10,487 nucleotides of DNA from Methanomassiliicoccaceae archaeon (GTDB lineage Archaea > Thermoplasmatota > Thermoplasmata > Methanomassiliicoccales > Methanomethylophilaceae), in contig WRKC01000080.1 in NCBI GenBank assembly GCA_009778275.1, positions 1 to 10,487 of the forward strand, given 5' to 3'. Numbering within the stretch: the first letter of the stretch is position 1; each line of letters starts with the position of its first letter. A program made the translations under genes and the position numbers. Shown here piece by piece: positions 1 to 6,204 of the stretch. The notes beneath the pieces are model-generated. The model was not told the origin of the DNA, did not search any database, and worked only from the letters and a program-made list of their open reading frames with translations.

Positions 1-300
1 GACAATGTCGGCCGGGGCGTGGAGATCATCCTCAACATGATATCCTCCTCTCTTCTGGAGAAGGCAAAGGCCTCTCAGTTAACCATGCTGCAGGATATCG
101 ACTCCCTTGACAATATACCGGAGGGGAAGGTCCTGAGGTTCGGGTGGTGCGGCTGCGATGAATGCGGCCACAAGTTCGAAGACGCACACGACCTCAAGAT
201 ACTCGGGAAACCTTACGCCAAAGAGGGAAGGTACGCAGGCAAATGCATAATATGCGGCAAAGATACCGACGGATTCACACTGGCCGCCCGCACGATGTGA
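1..300 (+). CDS. proS: Prolyl-tRNA synthetase, archaeal type, C-terminal fragment
   Basis: This is the last 99 codons of a gene that begins upstream of the window; the reading frame is open from base 1, so no start codon is visible. ProRS charges tRNA-Pro with proline in the cytoplasm. The visible part corresponds to the C-terminal extension of archaeal/eukaryotic-type ProRS: a helical stretch (LLEKAKASQL) followed by a zinc-binding module with a WCGCDEC segment and, 26 residues on, KCIICGK. C50, C55, C82 and C85 of the fragment are the likely zinc ligands, and C52 is an extra cysteine. The protein ends in ARTM, whereas family members usually end in Ala-Lys/Arg-x-Tyr, so the terminal Tyr is replaced by Met. 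It stops with TGA 4 bp before trmI, which suggests co-transcription. The catalytic domain is outside the window, so the identification rests on this C-terminal domain alone. Confidence 0.85.
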   Translation, partial: DNVGRGVEIILNMISSSLLEKAKASQLTMLQDIDSLDNIPEGKVLRFGWCGCDECGHKFEDAHDLKILGKPYAKEGRYAGKCIICGKDTDGFTLAARTM

Positions 301-304
301 TGAA

Positions 305-1081
305 ATGCCATTCGAGGAAGGCGAGACGGTATACCTGGCGGACGGGTCCGGGAAAAGGATATGGCTCAAGGTCTCGTACGAGATGCTGAAGATCCAGGCG
401 CTCGGGACAGTGGACGGTTCAAGGTTCAGGGATCTCGACGACGGGTCGCCGATCAGCATCGTCGGGAAGGATTACCATGTTTTCAGGCCAGGCATCGTCG
501 AGCTGATGGATTCTTTGGACAGAGGGGCGCAGATAATCACTCCCAAGGATGCGGCGACGATACTTCTCAATTGCGACATAAGGTCGGGAAGCACTATTCT
601 GGAGGTGGGCGCCGGATCCGGAGGACTGACCACCGCGCTCTTGAACGCAGTGGCGCCGGCGGGTTCGGTGCATACGCTGGAACTCAAAGAGGAAAACGCC
701 AAGCGCGCGCTGAAGAACATCAAACGCACAGGACTCGACGGCCACTGGGAGTACACGATAGGAGATGCCAGAAGCATCAAGGTCGATGTTACCGCAGATG
801 CGCTGATAATGGATATGCCGGACCCATGGCTCGCTTTGGATAACCTCTATGGCAATCTTCGGGCCGGAGGCCGCATATGCTCGTACGTCCCGAACATGAA
901 TCAGGCCGAGAAGATCGTGGCCGCCCTCAGAGATAAAGGGTTCGCCGAAGTATATGCGCTCGAGAACATACAGCGCGGCCTGGAGGTACATCCCGGAGGC
1001 GTGAGACCCGCATTTGAGATGCTGGGTCATACCGGTTATCTTATCTTCGGAAGGAAGACATCATACGATGCGGGGAAATGA
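305..1081 (+). CDS. trmI: tRNA (adenine-N1)-methyltransferase, TrmI family
   Basis: This 258-residue protein is a Rossmann-fold SAM-dependent methyltransferase of the TrmI/Trm61 family, which makes m1A in the T-loop of tRNA (position 58, and also 57 in archaea). The N-terminal beta-rich part (about 1-80) is typical of the family. It is followed by the RGAQIITPKDAA segment, the SAM-binding motif I LEVGAGSGGLT (about residues 98-108), an acidic end of strand 2 (LELKEEN), the IMDMPDPW motif around the active site, and the characteristic RPAFEMLGHTGYL C-terminal block. Length fits the family. ATG follows the proS stop by 4 bp; the GTGATG just upstream could act as a weak ribosome binding site, and translational coupling to proS is likely. 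It converges on purL with 11 bp between the stop codons. Position specificity (58 alone, or 57 and 58) cannot be read from the sequence. Confidence 0.93.
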   Translation: MPFEEGETVYLADGSGKRIWLKVSYEMLKIQALGTVDGSRFRDLDDGSPISIVGKDYHVFRPGIVELMDSLDRGAQIITPKDAATILLNCDIRSGSTILEVGAGSGGLTTALLNAVAPAGSVHTLELKEENAKRALKNIKRTGLDGHWEYTIGDARSIKVDVTADALIMDMPDPWLALDNLYGNLRAGGRICSYVPNMNQAEKIVAALRDKGFAEVYALENIQRGLEVHPGGVRPAFEMLGHTGYLIFGRKTSYDAGK

Positions 1082-1086
1082 TAAGG

Positions 1087-1099
1087 GGGCTATCAGCCC
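1087..1099. terminator. Small hairpin at the trmI/purL convergence
   Basis: GGGCT, a 3-nt loop ATC, then AGCCC form a 5-bp stem between the tail-to-tail genes; the right arm overlaps the purL stop codon. On the + strand a moderately T-rich stretch follows but no clean T-run. It may help termination in both directions, but a stem this short occurs readily by chance at this GC content. Confidence 0.3.
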
Positions 1100-3396
1100 T
1101 TCATTATCTTTCCGACAGGCTCTTTCCACGCCATCTTCAGATCTTTGACCGCCAGGCTGACGGACGACCCCTCTATCTTCAGGCGCGTGCCGCCGGTCTT
1201 TCCGATGCAGACCGCTTTTTTCCCAAAGATCCTTTTGAATGCGGTTTCGTCGGCCTTTGCTATCTCGACTATCCATCTGGTGTTGCTTTCCGAGTACAGC
1301 TTTACCATGTCCGTGCCTTTGACCTTTGAAAGGTCGATGTCCGCCCCGATATTACCGCCGATGCACATCTCTGCCATAGCGACCGCGAAGCCTCCGTCGG
1401 AACAGTCGTGGCAGCTTTTCACAAGCCTTTTATCCATCGCCAACAGCACTTTGTCCATTAGGCTCTTGAGGTTGGCAGGGTCGACGCTGGGGACATCTCC
1501 GCCTGTGCCTTTGAATCTGCGGAACAGCAGCGAACCGCCCATCTCATCCTTAGTTTCGCCTATGAGGAACAGCAGATCGTCCTTTTCTTTAAGGTCCGCT
1601 GTGACCGCTTTCTTGATGTCCTTTATCAGCCCGGTACCGATGACCATCGGCGTAGGCAATATGCAGACGCCGTTGGACGATTCGTTGTACAAGCTCACGT
1701 TGCCTGACGGTATTGGGATGTTCAGGCCGCGTGCGGCCTCTCCCAGCCCCCTTACCGACTCACGCAGTTCCCCCATGCGGTCCGGTTTCTCCGGGTTCCC
1801 GAAATTCAGGCAGTCGGTGAATGCATGCGGCTTTGCCCCTACCGCCACTAAGTTGCGGCATACCTCATCGATACACCCCATGCCTCCGCGGTACGGGTCA
1901 GCCTCGACCAGCCATGGGTTGCATCCGACGGTCACCGCAAGGCCTTTGTACGATCCTTTCACGGGTGCAATGATGCTTGCGTCCCCCGGGCCGTTCCCCG
2001 CCATAGGCCCTTCTATCGTACTCTTGCCCTTCTTTTGGAATTGTTTGATCGCCCATTCTCTCGACGCGATGTTCAGATCGGAAAGGAGAGCGATAATGAT
2101 CCCGTTGTTGGAAGGCAGCTTAGGTATCTTCTCCTCTGCTTTCGAAGACACCTTCGGTTCAGTGTAAGCCCTGTTGTATACCGGACCTCCCGTGAGAAAT
2201 TCCAAGTCCATATCGAATATCAGCTCGCCGTCCCAGAAGACCTTGGTGCGCGGAATGTCCGTGCTTTTTCCCACGACCGTGGCGGGGACCTTGTGTTTGC
2301 CGAAGATCTTCAGGACCTTCTCCACATCTTTCTCTTTCACCGCAAGCATCATTCTCTCTTGCGTTTCCGACACCCACACTTCCCACGGAGCCAGATCCTT
2401 GTCCCTCAGCGGTACCTTCTCAAGGTCGATCTCGGCACCGCATTTGCCTCCCAGGGCCATTTCGCCCACGACGCAGCTCAGCCCGCCGCCGCCGAGGTCC
2501 TTCATTCCGGTCACGAGGCCCGCCTTGTTCGCTTCAAGACAGGCGGCCAGCACAAAACGTTTCGGAATAGGGCCGACGCCATGCCTGGCGCCTTTGTTCT
2601 CCTCAGCCGCAGAAAAGTCTGCGGATGCAAAGTTCACGCCGTGTATGCCGTCGCGCCCGGTCGGTTCTCCGCATAACAGGAAGATCTCTCCCGGGCCGCC
2701 GACGAAGTTGTTCCTAAGTTCTTTGTTCTTTACTATGCCCAGCGCACCGACGTTGATCAGGCAGTTCCCCGTGTATCTATCATCAAAGAAGAACGCCCCG
2801 GATACGGTGGGGACATTCAGCGTATCGCAGTAGTCCTTTCCTCCTTTGACGGCTTTTTCAAGCAGGTCGCGGGGATGTATGGTCCCTTTCGGCAGCTTTT
2901 TTTCGGTATCTATCATGCCGACGCAGAACGGGTCGACGATGCCGATGGGTTTTGCTCCCATGCACACCACATCCCTCAATATCCCGCCGACGCCAGTTGC
3001 GGCACCGCCGTACGGTTCCACCGCGGAAGGGTGGTTATGGCTCTCTATTCTCAAAGCGTACCCGTGCCCTCTGTCGAACCTCATGACTCCCGCATCGCCG
3101 CGCGACATGATATCGGGATGATCGATGCCGAAGACGAATTCTCTTAGTATCGATTTGGAGCTTTTGTAGCAGCAGTGCTCGCTCCATGCCTGCCCAAGCG
3201 ATTGCAGCTCTATGTCGGTGGCATCGCGGTTCTCCCCGACGAAGTATTTTTTTATGGTCTCCATCTCATCGAGCGAAAGGCCGAGGCCGAGGTCTTTCGA
3301 GATCTTCTTAAGGCCGACGTCATCGGCGCCTCTTATTTTTATTTCGTACAGTTGAAAAGAAACCTTGCGTTTTACCGTAATCTTATTGGAGACCAT
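1093..3396 (-). CDS. purL: Phosphoribosylformylglycinamidine synthase subunit PurL
   Basis: This is the ATP-dependent synthetase subunit of FGAM synthase, step 4 of de novo purine synthesis, which normally works with PurQ (glutaminase) and PurS; neither partner is in the window. The 767-residue protein is the small, stand-alone archaeal/Bacillus type. Hallmarks, numbered from this start: WSEHCCYKSSK near residue 71, IESHNHPSAVEPYGGAATG near 117-135, GMKDLGGGGLS near 297, the second-half GNGPGDASI and GGMGCIDEVCRNLVAVGAKP, then CLNFGNPE, PSGNVSLYNE and CHDCSDGGFAVAMAEM. These are the two tandem AIRS-like halves with their ATP/phosphate-binding glycine motifs. The frame is open up to an ATG at 3492, giving 799 residues. 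I prefer the ATG at 3396 because a GGTGA sits 5 nt upstream, family homology begins shortly after it, and the best TATA-like box would place the transcript start inside the 3492 version. An in-frame GTG at 3405 is also possible. Stop is TGA. Confidence 0.96.
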   Translation of the reverse strand: MVSNKITVKRKVSFQLYEIKIRGADDVGLKKISKDLGLGLSLDEMETIKKYFVGENRDATDIELQSLGQAWSEHCCYKSSKSILREFVFGIDHPDIMSRGDAGVMRFDRGHGYALRIESHNHPSAVEPYGGAATGVGGILRDVVCMGAKPIGIVDPFCVGMIDTEKKLPKGTIHPRDLLEKAVKGGKDYCDTLNVPTVSGAFFFDDRYTGNCLINVGALGIVKNKELRNNFVGGPGEIFLLCGEPTGRDGIHGVNFASADFSAAEENKGARHGVGPIPKRFVLAACLEANKAGLVTGMKDLGGGGLSCVVGEMALGGKCGAEIDLEKVPLRDKDLAPWEVWVSETQERMMLAVKEKDVEKVLKIFGKHKVPATVVGKSTDIPRTKVFWDGELIFDMDLEFLTGGPVYNRAYTEPKVSSKAEEKIPKLPSNNGIIIALLSDLNIASREWAIKQFQKKGKSTIEGPMAGNGPGDASIIAPVKGSYKGLAVTVGCNPWLVEADPYRGGMGCIDEVCRNLVAVGAKPHAFTDCLNFGNPEKPDRMGELRESVRGLGEAARGLNIPIPSGNVSLYNESSNGVCILPTPMVIGTGLIKDIKKAVTADLKEKDDLLFLIGETKDEMGGSLLFRRFKGTGGDVPSVDPANLKSLMDKVLLAMDKRLVKSCHDCSDGGFAVAMAEMCIGGNIGADIDLSKVKGTDMVKLYSESNTRWIVEIAKADETAFKRIFGKKAVCIGKTGGTRLKIEGSSVSLAVKDLKMAWKEPVGKIMKG

Positions 3397-3502
3397 AACA
3401 TTCACCGAACCGACATGGGCGCATCCGGATGATCCCTCCTCAAAAATCCTGAGATCACCCGAATATACGTCATCGTACCAATTCGGAGCCATGTATTAAT
3501 TG

Positions 3503-3512
3503 TTTTAATATG
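3503..3512 (-). promoter_or_regulatory. Candidate TATA box for purL
   Basis: On the minus strand CATATTAAAA lies in an otherwise GC-rich spacer between rbkR and purL. With the roughly 27-bp TATA-to-start spacing seen for other genes here, transcription would begin near 3480. That gives an 84-nt leader before the ATG at 3396, longer than the leaders inferred elsewhere in the window. Inference from spacing only. Confidence 0.45.
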
Positions 3513-3585
3513 TTTTGTTCCCTCTGCCCGGTACGGAAGGAGATGAGAAGAACATCATCCCGATGGCGGTCCATTGAAGAAAGGG

Positions 3586-4242
3586 TCAGACCTTCACTTT
3601 GATCTCGAGGCGGTCGCCGTTCCCTATGCTGAGCGTCCTCCTCAGGTGGTACTGGCACACTATCTCTATCACATTGTCGTAGTGCGACCTTTCGGGTATG
3701 ATGATCGCGCATTCGATATTCCTTATCTTCGATTTGTGCGCGATCGCCCCTCCAAAGGACCTGCCGTCCTGCGTGAAGCCGGTTATGGCCTCTCCGGGTG
3801 CGCTGCGGATGATGTCGAGTTTGCTGACGTCCTCTCTGTCGACAACAACGTTAAGTGTCCCCTCGTACGGCCTGAATCCGAGTTTTTCTTCGAACTGGGC
3901 CATGTATCCCATCTGGCAAACGTAGTACCTGCCCTCCCCCATGCCGTCGGCGATCGCTCCGTGCAGGGTTATCTGGTCGCTGATCTCGAATATCCTTCTG
4001 TATTCGCCGTATTCCTGTTTCAGCTCCTCGATCCCCTTCTGAGTAAGCTTTATGCGCTGTTTCCTCGCGCCCAGATCCCTTATTATAAGTTTCTCGTCAA
4101 GAAGTTCAAGAATTCTTTTTGATGCGGACTGTTGGCTCATTTCCAAAGCATCGCCCAGTTCTCTGGAGGATAGGACGACATAGTCCTCTATCCCCCCCAA
4201 CAAGGCGATTTTTCTAAGGGCGAAGGTGTATTTCGAGTCCAC
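3586..4242 (-). CDS. rbkR: Bifunctional transcription regulator / CTP-dependent riboflavin kinase RbkR
   Basis: This 218-residue protein converts riboflavin to FMN, with CTP as phosphate donor in the archaeal RibK family. Residues 1 to about 75 form a winged helix-turn-helix (LSSRELGDALEMSQQSASKR, then a wing with KQRIKLTQKG). Residues about 88-218 are the kinase: GMGEGRYY at 100-107, LGFRPYEGTLN at 121-131, IIPERSHY at 181-188, and a C-terminal LRRTLSIGNGDRLEI block. The two-domain form is known in archaea as RbkR, a kinase that also regulates riboflavin synthesis and transport genes; kinase-only relatives are called RibK. The start is GTG with no Shine-Dalgarno, but a TTTAAA box is centred 26-27 bp upstream, which fits a leaderless mRNA beginning at the GTG. 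A near-perfect direct repeat brackets that box and may be an operator, perhaps for autoregulation (inference). purL lies downstream on the same strand with its own probable promoter. Stop is TGA. Confidence 0.93.
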   Translation of the reverse strand: MDSKYTFALRKIALLGGIEDYVVLSSRELGDALEMSQQSASKRILELLDEKLIIRDLGARKQRIKLTQKGIEELKQEYGEYRRIFEISDQITLHGAIADGMGEGRYYVCQMGYMAQFEEKLGFRPYEGTLNVVVDREDVSKLDIIRSAPGEAITGFTQDGRSFGGAIAHKSKIRNIECAIIIPERSHYDNVIEIVCQYHLRRTLSIGNGDRLEIKVKV

Positions 4243-4250
4243 CGTTGTGG

Positions 4251-4296
4251 AATGAGTCCAAAGGATTTAAACGTACCCTAAATGAGTACGAAGGAT
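4251..4296. repeat. Direct repeat flanking the rbkR TATA box, candidate operator
   Basis: Bases 4251-4266 (AATGAGTCCAAAGGAT) and 4281-4296 (AATGAGTACGAAGGAT) match at 14 of 16 positions and are exactly 30 bp apart, about three helical turns. On the rbkR strand the copies read ATCCTTTGGACTCATT and ATCCTTCGTACTCATT; one lies between the TATA box and the start codon, the other upstream of the box. A further dyad, CGTAC (4272-4276) with GTACG (4286-4290), overlaps the distal copy. The placement suits a regulator that controls access of TBP/TFB. A link to RbkR itself is inference. Confidence 0.5.
4266..4271 (-). promoter_or_regulatory. TATA box of rbkR
   Basis: TTTAAA (self-complementary) is centred about 26-27 bp upstream of the GTG start of rbkR, the spacing expected if transcription starts at the initiation codon and the mRNA is leaderless. 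There is no ribosome binding site before the GTG, which agrees. Confidence 0.65.
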
Positions 4297-4297
4297 G

Positions 4298-4318
4298 AAA
4301 AATGCCCGGTCCCGGGCA
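4298..4318 (-). terminator. Hairpin plus T-run terminator of the membrane-protein operon
   Basis: Read on the minus strand just after the stop of the small membrane protein: TGCCCG, loop GGAC, CGGGCA, then TTTTT. A 6-bp GC-rich stem followed directly by five T residues matches a bacterial-style intrinsic terminator, and T-runs are the main termination signal of archaeal RNA polymerase. It would insulate rbkR from the upstream membrane-protein pair. Confidence 0.6.
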
Positions 4319-4324
4319 CTGGTT

Positions 4325-4690
4325 TCAGAACCTCATCCTGTTGGCCCATGTTTTGGAAGACCGCATGGACAGGCCGATGACGATCAGGATCCCGATCAGG
4401 ACAAGGATCGCGCCTGCGTACGGGTCCACCGCCCCCAATACTGCCGAACTGACAACAATGCCTATCGTCAGGAATGTCATGAGCAGCAATACTTCCCAGG
4501 ACCACGGCCCGTTTTTGGTGAATCCGCCGGCCAAAGCGAAGAACATGACGGCTATGAGCATGTACACTCCCATATCCAACACCGCGCTTTCCTCGGCTTC
4601 GAAGAAAAGGGCCATGGAGATAATGCAGACCACACCTCCGATGAATCCCAGCGCACTGCCGATCTTGACATTTCCAGGTACTGTTTCCAT
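4325..4690 (-). CDS. Small four-helix membrane protein, unknown function
   Basis: I do not recognise the family of this 121-residue protein. It is mostly hydrophobic, with four likely membrane helices at about 11-30, 37-57, 64-87 and 90-108. A short acidic loop (EAEES) follows helix 1, and the C-terminal tail is basic (RSSKTWANRMRF), which suggests a cytoplasmic C-terminus by the positive-inside rule. No signal-peptide cleavage site or catalytic motif is visible. The ATG has AGGTG about 5 nt upstream as a ribosome binding site. It lies 34 bp behind the DUF998 gene on the same strand, and a hairpin plus T-run follows, so the two form a plausible two-gene membrane operon. It could resemble generic small integral membrane proteins common in archaea; no more specific role can be supported. 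Confidence 0.75.
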   Translation of the reverse strand: METVPGNVKIGSALGFIGGVVCIISMALFFEAEESAVLDMGVYMLIAVMFFALAGGFTKNGPWSWEVLLLMTFLTIGIVVSSAVLGAVDPYAGAILVLIGILIVIGLSMRSSKTWANRMRF

Positions 4691-4724
4691 CTTTGCACCT
4701 ACCCTCTTAACTTTATCACTCTTA

Positions 4725-5297
4725 TTAATCCTTCCTGCGGTAAAGGATAACGTTCACGCTCTCGGCGAGGAACCAGATCATCGCCACAATGATGCCGTAC
4801 GCCTCAAGCACGGCAGTGTCGCCGGCGATTGCCAGGACGAACAGGATGAAGGCGGACGCGATGCCGACCCCGGCAAAGACCTTCCTGTCGGCGGCCCAGT
4901 TCCCTGCGGCAATAGCGATTATCGCCGCGAATAAGAACACCGCCATGCACACCGCGACGAGCGAATGCGCATCCGTATCCATGGTGTATACGCCTACGAG
5001 AGCAAGGAAGAACCCGCCGACGGCAAGAAGGATCCCGCCTATCGTATAGCCCGCATTCTTTGAGTACAGAACGCGCCCGATCCCGGTGACCACTATCAGG
5101 ATGCCCGTGATCCTGCAGCCGTAGTTGAAATAGTAACTTGCGTCGGTATCCGAGATGCCGAACTCGGAGAGCGTGTTCACACCGAATTGCCAGGTGGCAT
5201 CGATGGACGCTGCGCACATCCATGCGATAATGAATACCGCGACCCCGATGATCCCGAACCAGGAGAATGCGATACTGTTGTCCTTTAAGGCTTTCAT
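4725..5297 (-). CDS. DUF998-type integral membrane protein
   Basis: This 190-residue protein has six likely membrane helices, at about 9-30, 55-77, 83-105, 109-131, 138-158 and 162-185. After helix 1, NTLSEFGISD followed by a FNYGCRITGIL segment resembles the conserved N-L-S-D/E-x-G block and following helix of the DUF998 family (six-helix proteins of unknown function in archaea and bacteria). The RRKD tail suggests a cytoplasmic C-terminus. It leads a probable operon with the four-helix protein 34 bp downstream. The ATG has a TATA-like box centred about 27 bp upstream, and AGGA only 3 nt before it, so the transcript is probably leaderless or nearly so. It is divergent from the GPN GTPase gene. 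Stop is TAA. The family assignment is from pattern recognition, and the function is unknown. Confidence 0.78.
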   Translation of the reverse strand: MKALKDNSIAFSWFGIIGVAVFIIAWMCAASIDATWQFGVNTLSEFGISDTDASYYFNYGCRITGILIVVTGIGRVLYSKNAGYTIGGILLAVGGFFLALVGVYTMDTDAHSLVAVCMAVFLFAAIIAIAAGNWAADRKVFAGVGIASAFILFVLAIAGDTAVLEAYGIIVAMIWFLAESVNVILYRRKD

Positions 5298-5320
5298 AGT
5301 TCCTGAACATGCTTATCCTT

Positions 5321-5328
5321 TAATTATA
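5321..5328 (-). promoter_or_regulatory. TATA box of the DUF998 operon
   Basis: TATAATTA on the minus strand is centred about 27 bp upstream of the ATG at 5297, the spacing seen for several other genes here. Confidence 0.55.
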
Positions 5329-5346
5329 CTTACGCAAGGTCCGCAC

Positions 5347-5364
5347 CGGCTCCAGCGGGAGCCG
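5347..5364. repeat. Inverted repeat in the divergent intergenic region
   Basis: CGGCTCC and GGAGCCG form a perfect 7-bp stem around AGCG. It sits between the outward-facing promoters of the DUF998 operon and the GPN GTPase gene, in a locally GC-rich patch flanked by AT-rich boxes. It could be a regulator site or simply a GC-rich dyad; there is no T-run, so it does not look like a terminator. Confidence 0.3.
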
Positions 5365-5398
5365 CCCGCCCCCGCAGGTATTCGGCCGGAAACGCAAT

Positions 5399-5406
5399 TT
5401 TATAAA
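5399..5406 (+). promoter_or_regulatory. TATA box of the GPN GTPase gene
   Basis: TTTATAAA is a near-ideal archaeal TATA element. Its centre is about 32 bp before the ATG at 5435, which predicts a leader of roughly 5-6 nt. Confidence 0.6.
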
Positions 5407-5434
5407 TGTATCAGGGGGATATCATGGCGGTCTT

Positions 5435-6199
5435 ATGAGGAACATCTATTTCGTCGGCACGGCAGGGAGCGGAAAGAGCACAATGGTAAGGGCGTTCAAA
5501 CAATGGCTCGACGAAAACGGGATAGACGCGATAACATTGAACCTTGACCCGGGGACCGATAAGCTTGCTTATGATGCGGATATCGACATAAGGGAGTGGA
5601 TTTCCCTCGGAGAGGTAATGGACGAATACTCTCTCGGGCCGAACGGCGCGCAGGTAGTCGCAGCAGACCTGATGGCGATGAACATCCATAAGTTGACATC
5701 GGTCCTTGACGGGTACAAGACCAAGTTCGTCCTCATCGACACCCCCGGACAGCTAGAACTGTTCGCGTTCAGGGAGTCTTCCAACATTATCGTCAATGCA
5801 TTGGGAAAGGAAAGGTCCATGATAGCTTATCTTTCCGATCCGATGTTATGCAGGAGGCCGAACGGGTTCGTGTCCTCGATGATGCTTTCCGCATTGGTGC
5901 AGTTCAGGCTGCAGCTTCCGATGATAAACCTGCTTTCGAAGATCGATACCCTGGCGGAGGAAGAGACCGAGAGGATGATGGATTGGTTCGAGAATCCGGA
6001 TGCCCTCTACGGGGATTTTCTGGATGAGGACTCCGACCCCCAGACAGTGGTGGGAATGGAGTTATTCAAAGCTCTGGAGAACACAGGCGTGTTCGGAGGG
6101 ATAAGGGGCGTATCGGCAGAGGAAGAGATAGGGCTGGAAGAGATATATGCAGCCGCCCAGCTCTCTTTCTTCGGCGGAGAGGACCCCGAAAGGGATTAA
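5435..6199 (+). CDS. GPN-loop GTPase
   Basis: This 254-residue cytoplasmic GTPase belongs to the GPN family (archaeal PAB0955-like, related to eukaryotic GPN1-3). The eukaryotic members are needed for assembly and nuclear import of RNA polymerase II; the archaeal role is not settled. Visible motifs: P-loop GTAGSGKST at 8-16, LNLDPGTD at 35-42, the defining GPN loop in SLGPNGA at 66-72, DTPGQLELF at 102-110, and the guanine-specificity motif SKID at 168-171. The length matches archaeal homologues. A short leader is predicted from the TATA box; the ATG at 5424 opens only a four-codon frame (MAVL) whose TGA overlaps the true start as ATGA. The gene faces pan, with 5 bp between stop codons. Stop is TAA. 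Confidence 0.95.
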   Translation: MRNIYFVGTAGSGKSTMVRAFKQWLDENGIDAITLNLDPGTDKLAYDADIDIREWISLGEVMDEYSLGPNGAQVVAADLMAMNIHKLTSVLDGYKTKFVLIDTPGQLELFAFRESSNIIVNALGKERSMIAYLSDPMLCRRPNGFVSSMMLSALVQFRLQLPMINLLSKIDTLAEEETERMMDWFENPDALYGDFLDEDSDPQTVVGMELFKALENTGVFGGIRGVSAEEEIGLEEIYAAAQLSFFGGEDPERD

Positions 6200-6204
6200 G
6201 GCGT

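Noticed and set aside
419..1030. 203-codon open frame on the - strand opposite trmI
   Set aside because: It overlaps the conserved methyltransferase motifs of trmI completely and encodes nothing recognisable.
1145..2167. 340-codon open frame on the + strand opposite purL
   Set aside because: It is antisense to the strongly conserved PurL frame; its translation is rich in Ser, Pro and Thr without recognisable motifs, as expected from a shadow of a GC-rich gene.
3397..3492. 32 extra N-terminal residues of PurL from an ATG at 3492
   Set aside because: There is no ribosome binding site, the TATA-like box is too close to that ATG for it to be in the transcript, and PurL homology begins after the downstream ATG at 3396. 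Not fully excluded.
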